Part shown: piece by piece, positions 54,192 to 63,409 of the stretch
Position numbering within the stretch: position 1 is the first letter of the stretch
Layout of the letters: each line of letters opens with the position of its first letter
DNA from: Streptomyces rapamycinicus NRRL 5491
GTDB lineage: Bacteria; Actinomycetota; Actinomycetes; Streptomycetales; Streptomycetaceae
Length of the DNA stretch: 64,000 nt
Reading direction: 5' to 3'
Assembly: GCF_024298965.1 (NCBI RefSeq)
Contig: NZ_CP085193.1
Location: forward strand, 1,240,001 to 1,304,000
Notes under the pieces: model-generated
Told to the model about the DNA's origin: nothing
The model's database searches: none
What the model saw: the letters and a program-made list of their open reading frames with translations, nothing else
Position numbers and translations under genes: made by a program

Positions 54192-55430
54192 TTAAGGATA
54201 GAAGTCGCGCGGACGGCCCTTGCCGTCCTTGAGCTTCCCGAGCAGGCTCGCCGGGTACTCGATGGCCCAATAGCTCACCGCGGCGGCGGCCACGGCCACC
54301 ACCAGCACGATGACCACGGCCAGCGGGAAGCCCGACTGGCCGTCGGGCGGCAGCAGCCCCGCGTTGTACAGGCCCAGCATGATCGGCTCATGCCAGACGA
54401 AGAGGCTGTAGCTGGCGAGGCCGACACCGGTGAGCCAGCGAGGCGTGAGCCATGAGTGCCACCGCCCCTGCCGCCGCACATGGATGGTGCTGTACAGCAG
54501 CAGCATCCACAGCAGGGCGGACAGCGGATGGTAGAAGGTGGTGGGGAAGTCCTCCGCCTCCGTACCGGAGAAGGACAGCACATACAGCCCCACGAGGGCG
54601 GCCGCCCGCAGCGGGATCGCCACCTTCGCGTCCAGCCGTCCGCGGTCGCCGAGGGCGACCATCGCCACGGCGAGGCCCATGCCCGTGGCGAACCCGCCGA
54701 AGCGGGCCTGCGGTCCGAAGTACACCGGCCATTCGGTGTGCGGGATGTCCAGCCCGTACCGGGCGACCGCGATCCAGATGAACGGCCCGATGTACAGCAG
54801 GGCGCATCCCACGGCGCACACCGCCACCCGGGAGGCCCTCCGGCGCAGCGGACGGCAGGCGCGGACGGCCAGCGGGCCGAGTCCAACCAGTGCCACATAG
54901 AACATGATTTCCAGCGACAACGACCAGGTGGGGCCGATGGTGTAGAAGATCTGCTCCTGGTCGAAGACCTGGGTGAAGGTGAGATGGTGCACCAGATCGG
55001 ACCACTCGCCGGGCAGGGTGGGATTGCGGGTGGCCCAGATGAACGTCACCGCCAGGAAGTACAGCGGGACGATCCGGATGGCCCGCCGGAAGAGGAAGAC
55101 CCGGCCGGGCCGGGTCGAGCCCCCCTCGATCGCCGCCCGTGCGTAGGACAGCGTCAGCAGATACGCGGACAGCACGAAGAAGAGGTCGATGACCTCCAGC
55201 GACACCAGCGCGTTCGCGTACCGGTTGGGCACCGGTGAGTGGGCGCCGTCCCGGTCGTAGACGAAGTACTGCTGCCAGACGTGGAAGACGACGGTGAGAA
55301 GCGCCGCCATTCCCCGCAGGCCCTGGATCTCCTGGCTCATCCGGTTCCGCGCGGGCGCGCTCCTGGCGGGCGTGCCGTTGACCGCCCGGGGCGCGGTGGT
55401 GGACGCGATGGTCGTGGACACCGTGCTCAT
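54192..55430 (-). CDS. Acyltransferase 3 family membrane protein
   Basis: This is a 412-residue, about 10-span membrane O-acyltransferase (acyltransferase 3). The family motif is RMSQEIQGLRGMAALLTVVFH with the catalytic His, and VFLFRRAIRIVPLYFLAV follows. It ends with WAIEYPASLLGKLKDGKG. It probably acetylates an extracellular polysaccharide or lipid. Its start overlaps the glycosyltransferase stop by ATGA, so the two are made together. Confidence 0.9.
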   Translation of the reverse strand: MSTVSTTIASTTAPRAVNGTPARSAPARNRMSQEIQGLRGMAALLTVVFHVWQQYFVYDRDGAHSPVPNRYANALVSLEVIDLFFVLSAYLLTLSYARAAIEGGSTRPGRVFLFRRAIRIVPLYFLAVTFIWATRNPTLPGEWSDLVHHLTFTQVFDQEQIFYTIGPTWSLSLEIMFYVALVGLGPLAVRACRPLRRRASRVAVCAVGCALLYIGPFIWIAVARYGLDIPHTEWPVYFGPQARFGGFATGMGLAVAMVALGDRGRLDAKVAIPLRAAALVGLYVLSFSGTEAEDFPTTFYHPLSALLWMLLLYSTIHVRRQGRWHSWLTPRWLTGVGLASYSLFVWHEPIMLGLYNAGLLPPDGQSGFPLAVVIVLVVAVAAAAVSYWAIEYPASLLGKLKDGKGRPRDFYP

Positions 55431-57766
55431 GTCCGCTTCACCGCCTTGTCACCGGGGCGCGGGGTGACCCGCCACTGGCGGTCCCGCAGCACCTCCTTGA
55501 GGAGCGACTGCCGGGCCACGATGTTCTTGAAGTGGCTGTAGAAGACGGTGGACACCACCAGATACCGCCAGAACCACGCCTTGCGGCGGCGCAGTTCGGG
55601 CACCGCGAGCCGCCACGCGAACAGCGCCTGCACCAGCCCGGCGGAGAGCGTGAACAGGGTGGCCAGCAGGCAGACCGGCACCGCCCAGTCGAGATGGTCC
55701 ACTCCCCCGGCCCGCCACGCCGAGTACAGCAGTACGGGCAGGATCTGCAGGGTCAGCCACGGCTGGATCTCCCGCCACCCCAGCAGCACCAGCAGCCCCG
55801 CCTTCTGGCGGGTGGTGAAGGCCGGGGAGCGCAAGCCCCGCCACAGGTACTTCAGCGACACCTGGAGCCAGCCCTGGGCCCAGCGCGACCGCTGGTTCCA
55901 CAGCGCCTTGAGGGTGGTGGGCGCAAGTTCGCGCGAGATGAGCGTGCGGTCGGTGGCGATCCGGGCGCGCTCGTGCAGGGCGCGCATCGTGGAGTCGATG
56001 TCCTCGGTGAGCATCGTGCCGTGCATCCGGGTCCGGGCGAGAAGATCGGTGCGCCAGAAGCCGTTGGAGCCGCCGAAGACACCGAAGGTGTAGAGCCGGG
56101 TCCGGCCGGGGTGGCTGACGGCGTAGATGGCCTCGAACTCCACGCCCACCAGCTTGGAGACCCAGGAGCTCTCGCCGTTGCGGATCACGCAGTGGCCCTG
56201 GACCACGTCATAGCCGTTCGACAGCCAGTGCCAAGCGTGCTGGAAGGCGTCGGGCACCGGGTGGTGGTCCGCGTCGAAGATGCCGACGAACTCACCGCGC
56301 ACCCGGGTGACCGCCGCGTTGACGTTCTGTGCCTTGGAGGTGCTGCCCGCCACCGGCATCAGCACCAGCCGCGGGTCGCGGCGGGCCATCTCGCGCAGGG
56401 TCTCCTCGACGGGCATGGGGTGCGGCGTGTTGTACGCGAGCACGATCTCCAGCTCGTTGGGGTACTCCAGGCGCAGGAAGGACTCGATGGTGTCGACGAT
56501 GGTCGCGGCCTCATTGGGCAGATACGCGGCGATGACGGCGCTGGCCGGTGGATACGGCTGCGCGGGCCGTTCGGGCCGGGGTTTGGCGTCGAGCGAGAAG
56601 AGGCACTCCAGCACGATCAGCGCGGCGGAGAGCACCAGGCCGGACACCACGACCCAGTACGCGGCCGAGCCGACGTCCCAGCCCAGTTCGTACATCTGCT
56701 GGTAGAAGACGAACGGGATGCCCACCCCGAAGAGGAGCACCAGGACGGGCGAGAGCGCCGACAGCAGGGTGCGGAGCGCGGTGGCGAGGGTACGGCGGCT
56801 GCGCCGGTGGGTGCCGCGCATCCACGCCGCGTACTTGACCGGCCGCAGATCCCGGTGGCGGATCGACTCCTCGACCGCGTTCCGGGCGTTGGCGACGGCC
56901 TGGGCGCGGTCCGCGCAGTCGGCCAGCGGGGTCCATCCGATCGCCGGGGTCAGCCGCACGTTCTCATCGGCCACCACGAAGCGGGTCCCGGCCACGGCGT
57001 TGGCGAAGTTCTGCAGTTCGCGGCGCGCGGTGTCCTCGTCCACACCGGGCATCAGCATCAGCAGATGGCCTTCGTCGTCCCAGCCGAGCCGGTCGCAGAC
57101 GCCGCCCAGCTTCTCGGCCACTCCCGCGAGACGTTCGGCGACCTCACGGCGCACCCGCGGCCCCAGCCGGGCCTCGAGGGCGGCGATCTCGGCCACGCCC
57201 ACCATGCCGACGACGCCACCGGTACGGCTGTCGTCGACCCGCTTGAGCTCCCGGTCGAGCTCGCCCAGGAAGTGGGGCTGGGAGTACAGGCCGGTGCGCG
57301 GGTCGAGCAGCAGGTTCTCGACGGGGACCGGGACCCGGCGCAGCTTGGCCTCGATCCGGGCGGAGAGCTCGACGGGGTCGGAGGTCTCCGCCACGCAGTC
57401 GTCGGCGCCGCCGCGCAGCATGTCGGCGACGCCGGTGGGGCCGGGGTCGGAGGTGACCATCAGCAGGGGGAGGGCCCGTCCCGCCGGGACGGCGCGGACC
57501 TCGCGTATCACGTCCAGTCCGTCGTCGACGTCGTCCAGGGCGACGATCGCGTCCGGCGGGGAGTGCCGCATCTGCCGGCTGACATCGCCGGGCTCCGCAT
57601 GGCTCACCTCATGCCCGGTCGAGACGAGTGTCCGGGTCAGCCGGTCGAGCCTGGGGCCCGGTTCGCCAACCGCCAGCACATGCCCGCTCTGTCCCGCCAC
57701 GCCGCCGCGGGCGGCGGGCACGGGTTGCTGGGGTTCGCGTGATCGTGGGTGGTGCGAAGTAAGCAC
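55427..57766 (-). CDS. Receiver-like/degenerate GGDEF/GT2 glycosyltransferase fusion
   Basis: This 779-residue protein has several parts. Residues about 30-145 are receiver-like (HVLAVGEPGPRLDRLTRTLV; PPDAIVALDDVDDGLDVIRE at the acceptor position). About 150-310 is GGDEF-like, opening with LDPRTGLYSQPHFLGEL, but the active loop is GWDDEGH instead of GGDEF, so it is probably inactive. Two membrane spans follow (about 325-395), then a GT2 domain (VIAAYLPNEAATIVDTIESF, FVGIFDADHHPVPD, LTEDIDSTMRAL, QRSRWAQGW, i.e. D, DxD, ED and QxxRW motifs), then three or four spans. It should make and export a beta-linked polysaccharide. GTG start 57766 has AAGGAA upstream. Confidence 0.9.
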   Translation of the reverse strand: MLTSHHPRSREPQQPVPAARGGVAGQSGHVLAVGEPGPRLDRLTRTLVSTGHEVSHAEPGDVSRQMRHSPPDAIVALDDVDDGLDVIREVRAVPAGRALPLLMVTSDPGPTGVADMLRGGADDCVAETSDPVELSARIEAKLRRVPVPVENLLLDPRTGLYSQPHFLGELDRELKRVDDSRTGGVVGMVGVAEIAALEARLGPRVRREVAERLAGVAEKLGGVCDRLGWDDEGHLLMLMPGVDEDTARRELQNFANAVAGTRFVVADENVRLTPAIGWTPLADCADRAQAVANARNAVEESIRHRDLRPVKYAAWMRGTHRRSRRTLATALRTLLSALSPVLVLLFGVGIPFVFYQQMYELGWDVGSAAYWVVVSGLVLSAALIVLECLFSLDAKPRPERPAQPYPPASAVIAAYLPNEAATIVDTIESFLRLEYPNELEIVLAYNTPHPMPVEETLREMARRDPRLVLMPVAGSTSKAQNVNAAVTRVRGEFVGIFDADHHPVPDAFQHAWHWLSNGYDVVQGHCVIRNGESSWVSKLVGVEFEAIYAVSHPGRTRLYTFGVFGGSNGFWRTDLLARTRMHGTMLTEDIDSTMRALHERARIATDRTLISRELAPTTLKALWNQRSRWAQGWLQVSLKYLWRGLRSPAFTTRQKAGLLVLLGWREIQPWLTLQILPVLLYSAWRAGGVDHLDWAVPVCLLATLFTLSAGLVQALFAWRLAVPELRRRKAWFWRYLVVSTVFYSHFKNIVARQSLLKEVLRDRQWRVTPRPGDKAVKRT

Positions 57767-57843
57767 CTGAGGGGTTCCTTTCGTGGGGGGTGCGTCACCG
57801 AACGGGCCGTGGGCACGCGGACGTTCCGGCCGGGGTCACGAGA

Positions 57844-57908
57844 GACCACATGGCCGGACGGACCACGTGGTCATGACAGACCGCGTGGCCATGGCAGACC
57901 ACGTGGCC
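57844..57908. repeat. 18-bp-period array of GACCACGTGG boxes
   Basis: GACCACATGG (57844), GACCACGTGG (57861), GACCGCGTGG (57879) and GACCACGTGG (57897) occur at 17-18 bp steps, each a near-palindrome. The array lies 80-140 bases upstream of the glycosyltransferase start. Confidence 0.75.
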
Positions 57909-58257
57909 CGCAGGCCCATGCACAGGTGCAGGCGCCTACGGGCAGGCCGGAGGACGGCGTCGCCGGGAAAGCCTGGGCGATCCGCCGTTCGGTGAGTGGT
58001 GAGAGGCGGCTACGCCGCGACCGTGACCGATCCGCGCGGGGAGAGGTGAGATCTCCGGCGGGGTCTCGGACAGACGGGCACGACGGCGGCGGGGATCACG
58101 CGGACGTGCTCCAGCGAATTGCGCATTAGGTCCCATCCTGTTCGGATCGTGGGGGGCGGACCGAACATCACCAGTGCGGGACGACCGATCTTTTGGGCTG
58201 ACCGGTCGGAATCCCCAGTCTCATCGATCACTACGGAACCACACAACACATCGAAGT

Positions 58258-58285
58258 AACACTCTCATTAACCGATGAGAGAGTT
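58258..58285. promoter_or_regulatory. Inverted repeat AACACTCTCAT-N6-ATGAGAGAGTT
   Basis: 11-bp arms with one mismatch (inner 7 bp perfect: CTCTCAT/ATGAGAG at 58262-58268 and 58275-58281). It lies about 200 bases upstream of the FAD monooxygenase and looks like a TetR/MarR-type operator. No regulator gene is adjacent. Confidence 0.55.
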
Positions 58286-58340
58286 CCGTTCGCCCACCGA
58301 TCGACCCCGGCCACGCCCAACTCCCCCGCGACACCGAGGC

Positions 58341-58428
58341 GTCGGCGCCCTGTCGGTACCGCGTCGGCGGCTCGTCGGCGCGTCATCGACCCGGCGTCGG
58401 CGCCGCGTCGGTGCGGTGTCGGTGGCTC
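58341..58428. repeat. Phased 11-bp repeat array (GTCGGNNNNNN x8)
   Basis: GTCGG occurs at 58341, 58352, 58363, 58374, 58396, 58407 and 58418, exactly 11 bp apart, with a degenerate ATCGA at the missing position 58385. The array lies 58-145 bases upstream of the monooxygenase ATG. An 11-bp period is not a multiple of three, so it is not coding. No supported gene lies elsewhere in 57767-58485. Confidence 0.85.
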
Positions 58429-58485
58429 CGGCCAGTCTTTTCCGAGGCACCACATTCGGTGGTTGAATTCGGAAGGGACAACACC

Positions 58486-59667
58486 ATGCGGAATGCACGG
58501 GTTCTGATTTCCGGGGCCAGTATCGCCGGGCCCGCGCTCGCCTACTGGCTGGATCGTCATGGTTTCCAGGTCACCGTCGTGGAGCGCGCCGCGCGCCCGC
58601 GTCCGGGCGGGCAGGCGATCGACGTACGGGGCCCGGCGCTCGAGGTGTGCGAGCGGATGGGCGTACTGGAGGAGGTCCGGGCGCACCGCACCGGGCTGCG
58701 CGGCATGTCGATGGTCGACGACGACGGAAAGGAGCTGTTCAGCACCACCGAGCGGACCGCGAGTGGCGGGGATCTCAACAGCTCCGACATCGAGATCCTG
58801 CGGGACGATCTGTCCTCGGTGCTGATGGCCGCGGGCGGCGACGGGATCGAGTATCTCTTCAACGATTCGATCGCCTCGCTCGTCCAGGGGCCCGACGAGG
58901 TGGCGGTCACCTTCCACCGGGGCGGTGCACGCGCCTTCGACATCGTGATGGCGGCCGACGGGGTGCACTCCTCCACCCGGGCGCTGGTCTTCGGCCCGGA
59001 GGAGGACTTCCTCCGCCATCTGGGGGGCTATCTGGGCGTGTGGACGGTGCCGAACTATCTGGGCCTCGACCGCTGGGAGGTCATCTACCAGATGGCCGGG
59101 GACGTCTGGGGCGGCATGATGATGAGTGTCCGCGACAACACCGAGGCCCGGGTCTACATCGGCCTCGACTCCCAGGAGCCGCCCGCCACGCTCCTCGGCT
59201 CCCGGTCCGTCTCGGAGCAGAAGCAGCTGGTCGCCGAGCGGTACAAGGACGCACGCTGGGAGATGCCACGGCTGCTGGAGTACATGTGGGGCGCGCCGGA
59301 CTTCCACTTCGACGCGACGGCCCAGATCCACATGGACTCCTGGTCCCGTGGCCGGGTGGCTCTGGTCGGCGACGCCGGCTACTGCGGCTCACCGGCGTCC
59401 GGACAGAGCACCAGCGTGGCCATGGTCGGCGCCTATGTCCTGGCGGGCGAGCTCAAGGCCGCGGGCGGCGACCACACCGCGGCCTTCGCCGCCTACGAGC
59501 GCGAGCTGCGGGGCTATGTGGCGGCCAATCAGCAGCTCGCGCTCGACAACATGGCCCGGAAGGAGGCGCGGGAGTCGTCGGCCGGGCAGGAGCCCGACAC
59601 CAACCCGACCAATATCGACGACAGCTTCTACGAGGTGGTCAACTCCTACCCCCTCAAGGACTACTGA
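58486..59667 (+). CDS. FAD-dependent monooxygenase (TetX/aromatic hydroxylase-like)
   Basis: This 393-residue group A flavoprotein has VLISGASIAGPALAYWLDRH (FAD dinucleotide site), a DG motif in VMAADGVHSSTRALVFG, and VALVGDAGYCGSPASGQSTS (second FAD site). It is similar in layout to the monooxygenase at 38808 but clearly a different sequence. A substrate such as a polyketide, an aromatic compound or an antibiotic is possible. GGAAGGG supports ATG 58486. It is monocistronic and convergent with the ABC permease. Confidence 0.88.
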   Translation: MRNARVLISGASIAGPALAYWLDRHGFQVTVVERAARPRPGGQAIDVRGPALEVCERMGVLEEVRAHRTGLRGMSMVDDDGKELFSTTERTASGGDLNSSDIEILRDDLSSVLMAAGGDGIEYLFNDSIASLVQGPDEVAVTFHRGGARAFDIVMAADGVHSSTRALVFGPEEDFLRHLGGYLGVWTVPNYLGLDRWEVIYQMAGDVWGGMMMSVRDNTEARVYIGLDSQEPPATLLGSRSVSEQKQLVAERYKDARWEMPRLLEYMWGAPDFHFDATAQIHMDSWSRGRVALVGDAGYCGSPASGQSTSVAMVGAYVLAGELKAAGGDHTAAFAAYERELRGYVAANQQLALDNMARKEARESSAGQEPDTNPTNIDDSFYEVVNSYPLKDY

Positions 59668-59744
59668 CCCGGCCCGGCGGCCCTGGCCGGGACAGCAGCC
59701 GTGGCCGGGCCAGGAGCAGAAGCCGTGACCGGGCCAGGACCGGG

Positions 59745-60608
59745 CTAGGACACCACGTCCTTGCGGCCGAAGCCGCGGAAGGCGAACGCGATGAGCACCA
59801 GGGCGTACGCGACGGACACCGAGACGCCCTTCAGCATTCCGCCCCACTCCATGTGGGGCTGGAGTGCGTCCGCCCACGCGAACTGCCAGTGCGCGGGCAG
59901 GAAGTCGCGCCATGAGCCGAGCGCGGTGACCGCGTCCAGCACATTGCCCACGATCGTGAGCCCCACCGCGCCGCCCACCGCGCCCAGCGGCGCGTCCGTG
60001 ACCGTCGAGAGCCAGAACGCCAGGGCGGCCGTGACCAGCTGGGACAGGAAGATGTACAGCACCACCAGGGCCAGCCGGACGAGGGCGTCCCCGACCGGCA
60101 GTTCACCGCCCGTGGGCATCCGCAGCGGCCCCCAGCCGTACGCCACGGTGCCCACCACGAGCGCGACCAGCGGCAGCAGCACCATGGCGGCCGCGCTGAA
60201 CACCAGGGCCACCGTCAGCTTGCTCACCAGCAGCCGGGCCCGGGGCACGGGCGCGGCCAGCAGATAGCGCAGCGAGGACCAGCTGGCCTCGGAGGCGACG
60301 GTGTCGCCGCAGAACAGCGCGACCGGCACCACCAGCAGAAAGGCGGCCGAGACGAACAGCGCGGTGGCGGCGAGGTTGGCGCCGGAGGCGGTGGCCGTGG
60401 TCATCAGGGTGACCCGGTTCTCCCGTCCCTCGGGGGTGCCGCCGATGGCGAACGCGATCACGAGGACGATCGGCAGCAGGGCCAGCACCAGGCCCATCAC
60501 CAGGGTCCGGCGACGGCGCAGCTGCCGTACGGCCTCGACCCGCAGCGGCAGGGTGTGGCCGGCCCGGTAGCCGGGCGCGACCTCGGTGACCTGCGACAGG
60601 GAGTTCAC
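59745..60608 (-). CDS. ABC-2 type transporter permease
   Basis: This 287-residue permease has about six spans: LVMGLVLALLPIVLVIAFAI, LFVSAAFLLVVPVALFCG, a coupling segment SEASWSSLRYLLAAPVPRAR, and C-terminal ALVLIAFAFRGFGRKDVVS. It starts at GTG 60608 after AGGAGGATCC and overlaps the stop of the hydrolase-ATPase fusion by four bases, so the two products form one transporter. Direct GC-rich repeats (gccgtggccgggccaggagc-like) follow its stop at about 59690-59745. Confidence 0.9.
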   Translation of the reverse strand: MNSLSQVTEVAPGYRAGHTLPLRVEAVRQLRRRRTLVMGLVLALLPIVLVIAFAIGGTPEGRENRVTLMTTATASGANLAATALFVSAAFLLVVPVALFCGDTVASEASWSSLRYLLAAPVPRARLLVSKLTVALVFSAAAMVLLPLVALVVGTVAYGWGPLRMPTGGELPVGDALVRLALVVLYIFLSQLVTAALAFWLSTVTDAPLGAVGGAVGLTIVGNVLDAVTALGSWRDFLPAHWQFAWADALQPHMEWGGMLKGVSVSVAYALVLIAFAFRGFGRKDVVS

Positions 60609-63409
60609 GCGGATCCTCCTCCGATCAGCGTCAAGAAGGCGTCTTCGAGGCGCCGGTTGGGCCCGAAGGCGGTCACCGGGATCTCCAGCCGCACCAGCTC
60701 GGCGAGCAGCCGCGCCGGGGTGGTCCCGTCGAGCTGGACGAGCAGTCCGTCGGTGGTGCGGCGGGCGGAGAGGACCCCGGGCAGCGCGCCCACCTTGCCC
60801 ACCAGGGCATCGCTCAGCTCGCCGTCGTGGCCCACCAGCACACTGCCGCCGTTACCGGTGATCTCGCCGACCGGACCCGCCTGGATCAGCCGGCCGCGGT
60901 CCATCACGACCAGATGGGTGCAGGACTGCTCGACCTCCGCCAGGAGATGGCTGGAAACGATCACCGTACGCCCCGCGGCGGCGTACCGGATCATCACCTC
61001 GCGCATCTCACGGATCTGCGGGGGGTCGAGGCCGTTGGTCGGTTCATCGAGGATCAGCAGATCGGGCAGGCCCAGCATGGCCTGGGCGATGGCCAGCCGC
61101 TGCCGCATGCCCTGGGAGTAGGTGCGTACGGCACGCTCCAGCGCGCTGCCCAGGCCCGCGATCTCCAGGGCCTCCTCGATATGGGCGTCGGCGGCGGGGC
61201 GGCCGGTGGCCCGCCAGTACAGCTCGAGGTTGGCGCTGCCGGTCAGATGCGGCAGGAAGCCCGCTCCCTCGACGAAGGCGCCGACGCGGGAGAGCACGGG
61301 CGCGCCCGGCCTGATGGCCTGGCCGAAGACCCGGATCTCACCGTCGTCGGGGGCGATGAGCCCCATCAGCATCCGCAAGGTGGTGGTCTTGCCCGCGCCG
61401 TTGGGCCCGAGGAGCCCGAGCACCTGCCCCTTCTCGACGCGGAAGGACAGCTCGCGCACCGCGTAGCGGTCGGTGGACTTGGCGTAGCGCTTGCTCAGAC
61501 CGGTGATCTGCAGGGGCACGTCGGCCAGTTCGGGGTCGGGCGGCGGAGTGGCCGTACGCCGCCTGCCGGTCAGCAGCAGCGCGAGCGCCACCACGGCCGC
61601 GCCGAGCGGCAGCCCCCACACCCATGCGGGCAGCGGGGCGGGCTGGGTGTGCACCCCGGGTGCGGTGGGCACCGTCAGACCGCCGTCCGCGAGCCCGACC
61701 GTGTAGGTGGCTGGCTCGTCCGGGGAGGCGTAGCCGAGGTCGGTGGAGGCGAGCACGAGCCGCAGCCGGTGACCCGCGATGAGCTCGTGGTCCACGGCGG
61801 GCAGCCGCACGGTGACGGTACGGCCCTGCTTGGCGCCGTTGACGCGCAGCGGCGCGACCAGCTGCTCGGGCAGCACCTGCTGTCCGTCCGGCCCCACGTC
61901 GTAGACCTTGGCGAAGAGCACGGCGTCGTCCGTGTCGGCCTTGACCCGCACCTTCACCTCGGGCGATCCGGTGATCCGCAGGGGGCGGTCCAGCGGCTCC
62001 GAGTCGAACCGGGCGAACTGGCCGGGAATGTCGAGGGAGAGGCCGACGCCGAGCGAGGACGCCTGGGACAGCCCGGCGATGCCCGGCACGGTGGAGATGG
62101 ACGGCGGCCCCGCCCCGGGCGGGTTGGCGAACGACTGCTCGCGTCCGCGCAGCGCCACCTTCCGGCCGCCGTCGCCGAGGCCGGGGTAGCGGTCGCCGGT
62201 GGCGCCGCGCAGCTGGACGGCGCCGTTGGTGGTGTCGATGCCGCCGGTGCGGCTGACCCGGAAGGCGGGTCCGGTGTCGGTGCCCTTGTCGCCCTTGAGG
62301 TAGCGGTCGAACCAGGCGTCGGTGCGTGCCGCCACCCGCGAGGTCTCGCGGTCGCCGCCGTCATGTCCGCCGGCCGTCCAGTCGACGGCGACCGGCGCCC
62401 CGGCGGCCCGGATCGCCTTCGCCATGTCGTCGGCGTGGCCGAGCGGGAAGAGCGAGTCGGCCTGCCCCTGGAGGATCAGCGTCGGGACCTTGATCCGGTC
62501 GGCGACGGCGGACGGGCTGCGGGCCTCGAGCAGCCGGCGGGCGGCGGCGTCGGGCTTCCCGGCGACCGCGACCCGCTCGTACATCTCGCAGAGCTGTTTC
62601 TCGAAGCGGCCGCAGCCCTGGCCCCGGTCCGTCCTGGCCGCTCCCCCGCCGTCCGTGGCTCCGGGGTCCGTCCGGGCTCCTTGGCCCGCCCCGCCGTTCG
62701 CGCCCGACTGGCCGCCCTGGCCTCCCGGGCCCATCCCCCCGCTGCCGCCGCCCGCGCCGCTGGTGTCGCCCTGGCCGCCCTGAGCACCGCCGAAGGGGGC
62801 CGCGCCGGTGGTGAAGAACAGCCCGGCCCAGAGCTTCTTGTAGACGCCGTTCGGGAAGAGCGCGTCGGCGAGGTTCCAGTAGGTCATCTCGGGCGCGATG
62901 GCGTCCACCCTGCGGTCGTATCCGGCGGCGAGCAGGGAGATCGCCCCTCCGTAGGAGGCGCCGGCGACACCCACCCGGGGGTCGCCCTGCCGGTCGAGCC
63001 GCACCTCGGGACGTTTGGCCAGCCAGTCGATCAGCCGCCGGACATCGGCCACCTCGTGGTCCGGGTCATTGAGCCCGATCTTCCCCGTGGATCCGCCGAA
63101 GCCACGCGCCGACCAGGTCAGCACGGCGTATCCGTCGCGGGCCAGTTCCTCGGCGTGGTCGCGTACGTCCTCCTTGCTGCCGCCGAAGCCGTGGCCGAGC
63201 AGGACCGCGGGCCTTCGGCCGGTGCCCGCGGTGAAGTACGAGGTGTCGATGTGCGCCCCCGGCATGTCCAGCACGCGGTCCTGGCGGTGCACGGCCGGCC
63301 GGTCGCCGGAGGCGGCCACCGCCCAGGTGCCCGCCCCCGCGAGGAGGACCGCGGCGGCCACGGCGGCGACCAGGCGCCGGCCCCTCGGCCGGGTCTTTCG
63401 GAGATCCAT
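60605..63409 (-). CDS. Fusion of secreted Xaa-Pro peptidase-like hydrolase and ABC ATPase
   Basis: This 934-residue protein has a signal anchor (LVAAVAAAVLLAGAGTWAVA), an extracellular alpha/beta hydrolase (HGFGGSKEDVRDHAEELARD; nucleophile GVAGASYGGAISLL, Ser about 151; ILQGQADSLFPLGHADDM; AGGHDGG), and a Gly/Gln-rich insert (about 195-260). An X-Pro dipeptidyl-peptidase-type beta domain follows to about 585, then a membrane span (about 590-612, LPLGAAVVALALLLTG) and a cytoplasmic ABC ATPase: Walker [20 protein letters not shown] (about 666), signature YSQGMRQRLAIAQAM, Walker B LLILDEPTNGLDP. It starts at ATG 63409 with AGGG upstream. The coupled permease suggests a transporter with a built-in external enzyme. 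Confidence 0.9.
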   Translation of the reverse strand: MDLRKTRPRGRRLVAAVAAAVLLAGAGTWAVAASGDRPAVHRQDRVLDMPGAHIDTSYFTAGTGRRPAVLLGHGFGGSKEDVRDHAEELARDGYAVLTWSARGFGGSTGKIGLNDPDHEVADVRRLIDWLAKRPEVRLDRQGDPRVGVAGASYGGAISLLAAGYDRRVDAIAPEMTYWNLADALFPNGVYKKLWAGLFFTTGAAPFGGAQGGQGDTSGAGGGSGGMGPGGQGGQSGANGGAGQGARTDPGATDGGGAARTDRGQGCGRFEKQLCEMYERVAVAGKPDAAARRLLEARSPSAVADRIKVPTLILQGQADSLFPLGHADDMAKAIRAAGAPVAVDWTAGGHDGGDRETSRVAARTDAWFDRYLKGDKGTDTGPAFRVSRTGGIDTTNGAVQLRGATGDRYPGLGDGGRKVALRGREQSFANPPGAGPPSISTVPGIAGLSQASSLGVGLSLDIPGQFARFDSEPLDRPLRITGSPEVKVRVKADTDDAVLFAKVYDVGPDGQQVLPEQLVAPLRVNGAKQGRTVTVRLPAVDHELIAGHRLRLVLASTDLGYASPDEPATYTVGLADGGLTVPTAPGVHTQPAPLPAWVWGLPLGAAVVALALLLTGRRRTATPPPDPELADVPLQITGLSKRYAKSTDRYAVRELSFRVEKGQVLGLLGPNGAGKTTTLRMLMGLIAPDDGEIRVFGQAIRPGAPVLSRVGAFVEGAGFLPHLTGSANLELYWRATGRPAADAHIEEALEIAGLGSALERAVRTYSQGMRQRLAIAQAMLGLPDLLILDEPTNGLDPPQIREMREVMIRYAAAGRTVIVSSHLLAEVEQSCTHLVVMDRGRLIQAGPVGEITGNGGSVLVGHDGELSDALVGKVGALPGVLSARRTTDGLLVQLDGTTPARLLAELVRLEIPVTAFGPNRRLEDAFLTLIGGGSA

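Noticed and set aside
55532..57742. 736-residue plus-strand frame opposite the GT2 fusion
   Set aside because: Antisense to clear GT2 motifs; composition is that of a GC-frame shadow.
58010..58126. 38-residue minus-strand frame (MRNSLEHVRVIPAAVVPV) upstream of the GT2 gene
   Set aside because: Has a weak GGATGGGA site, but is Arg/Pro-rich and lacks family similarity; not enough to call.
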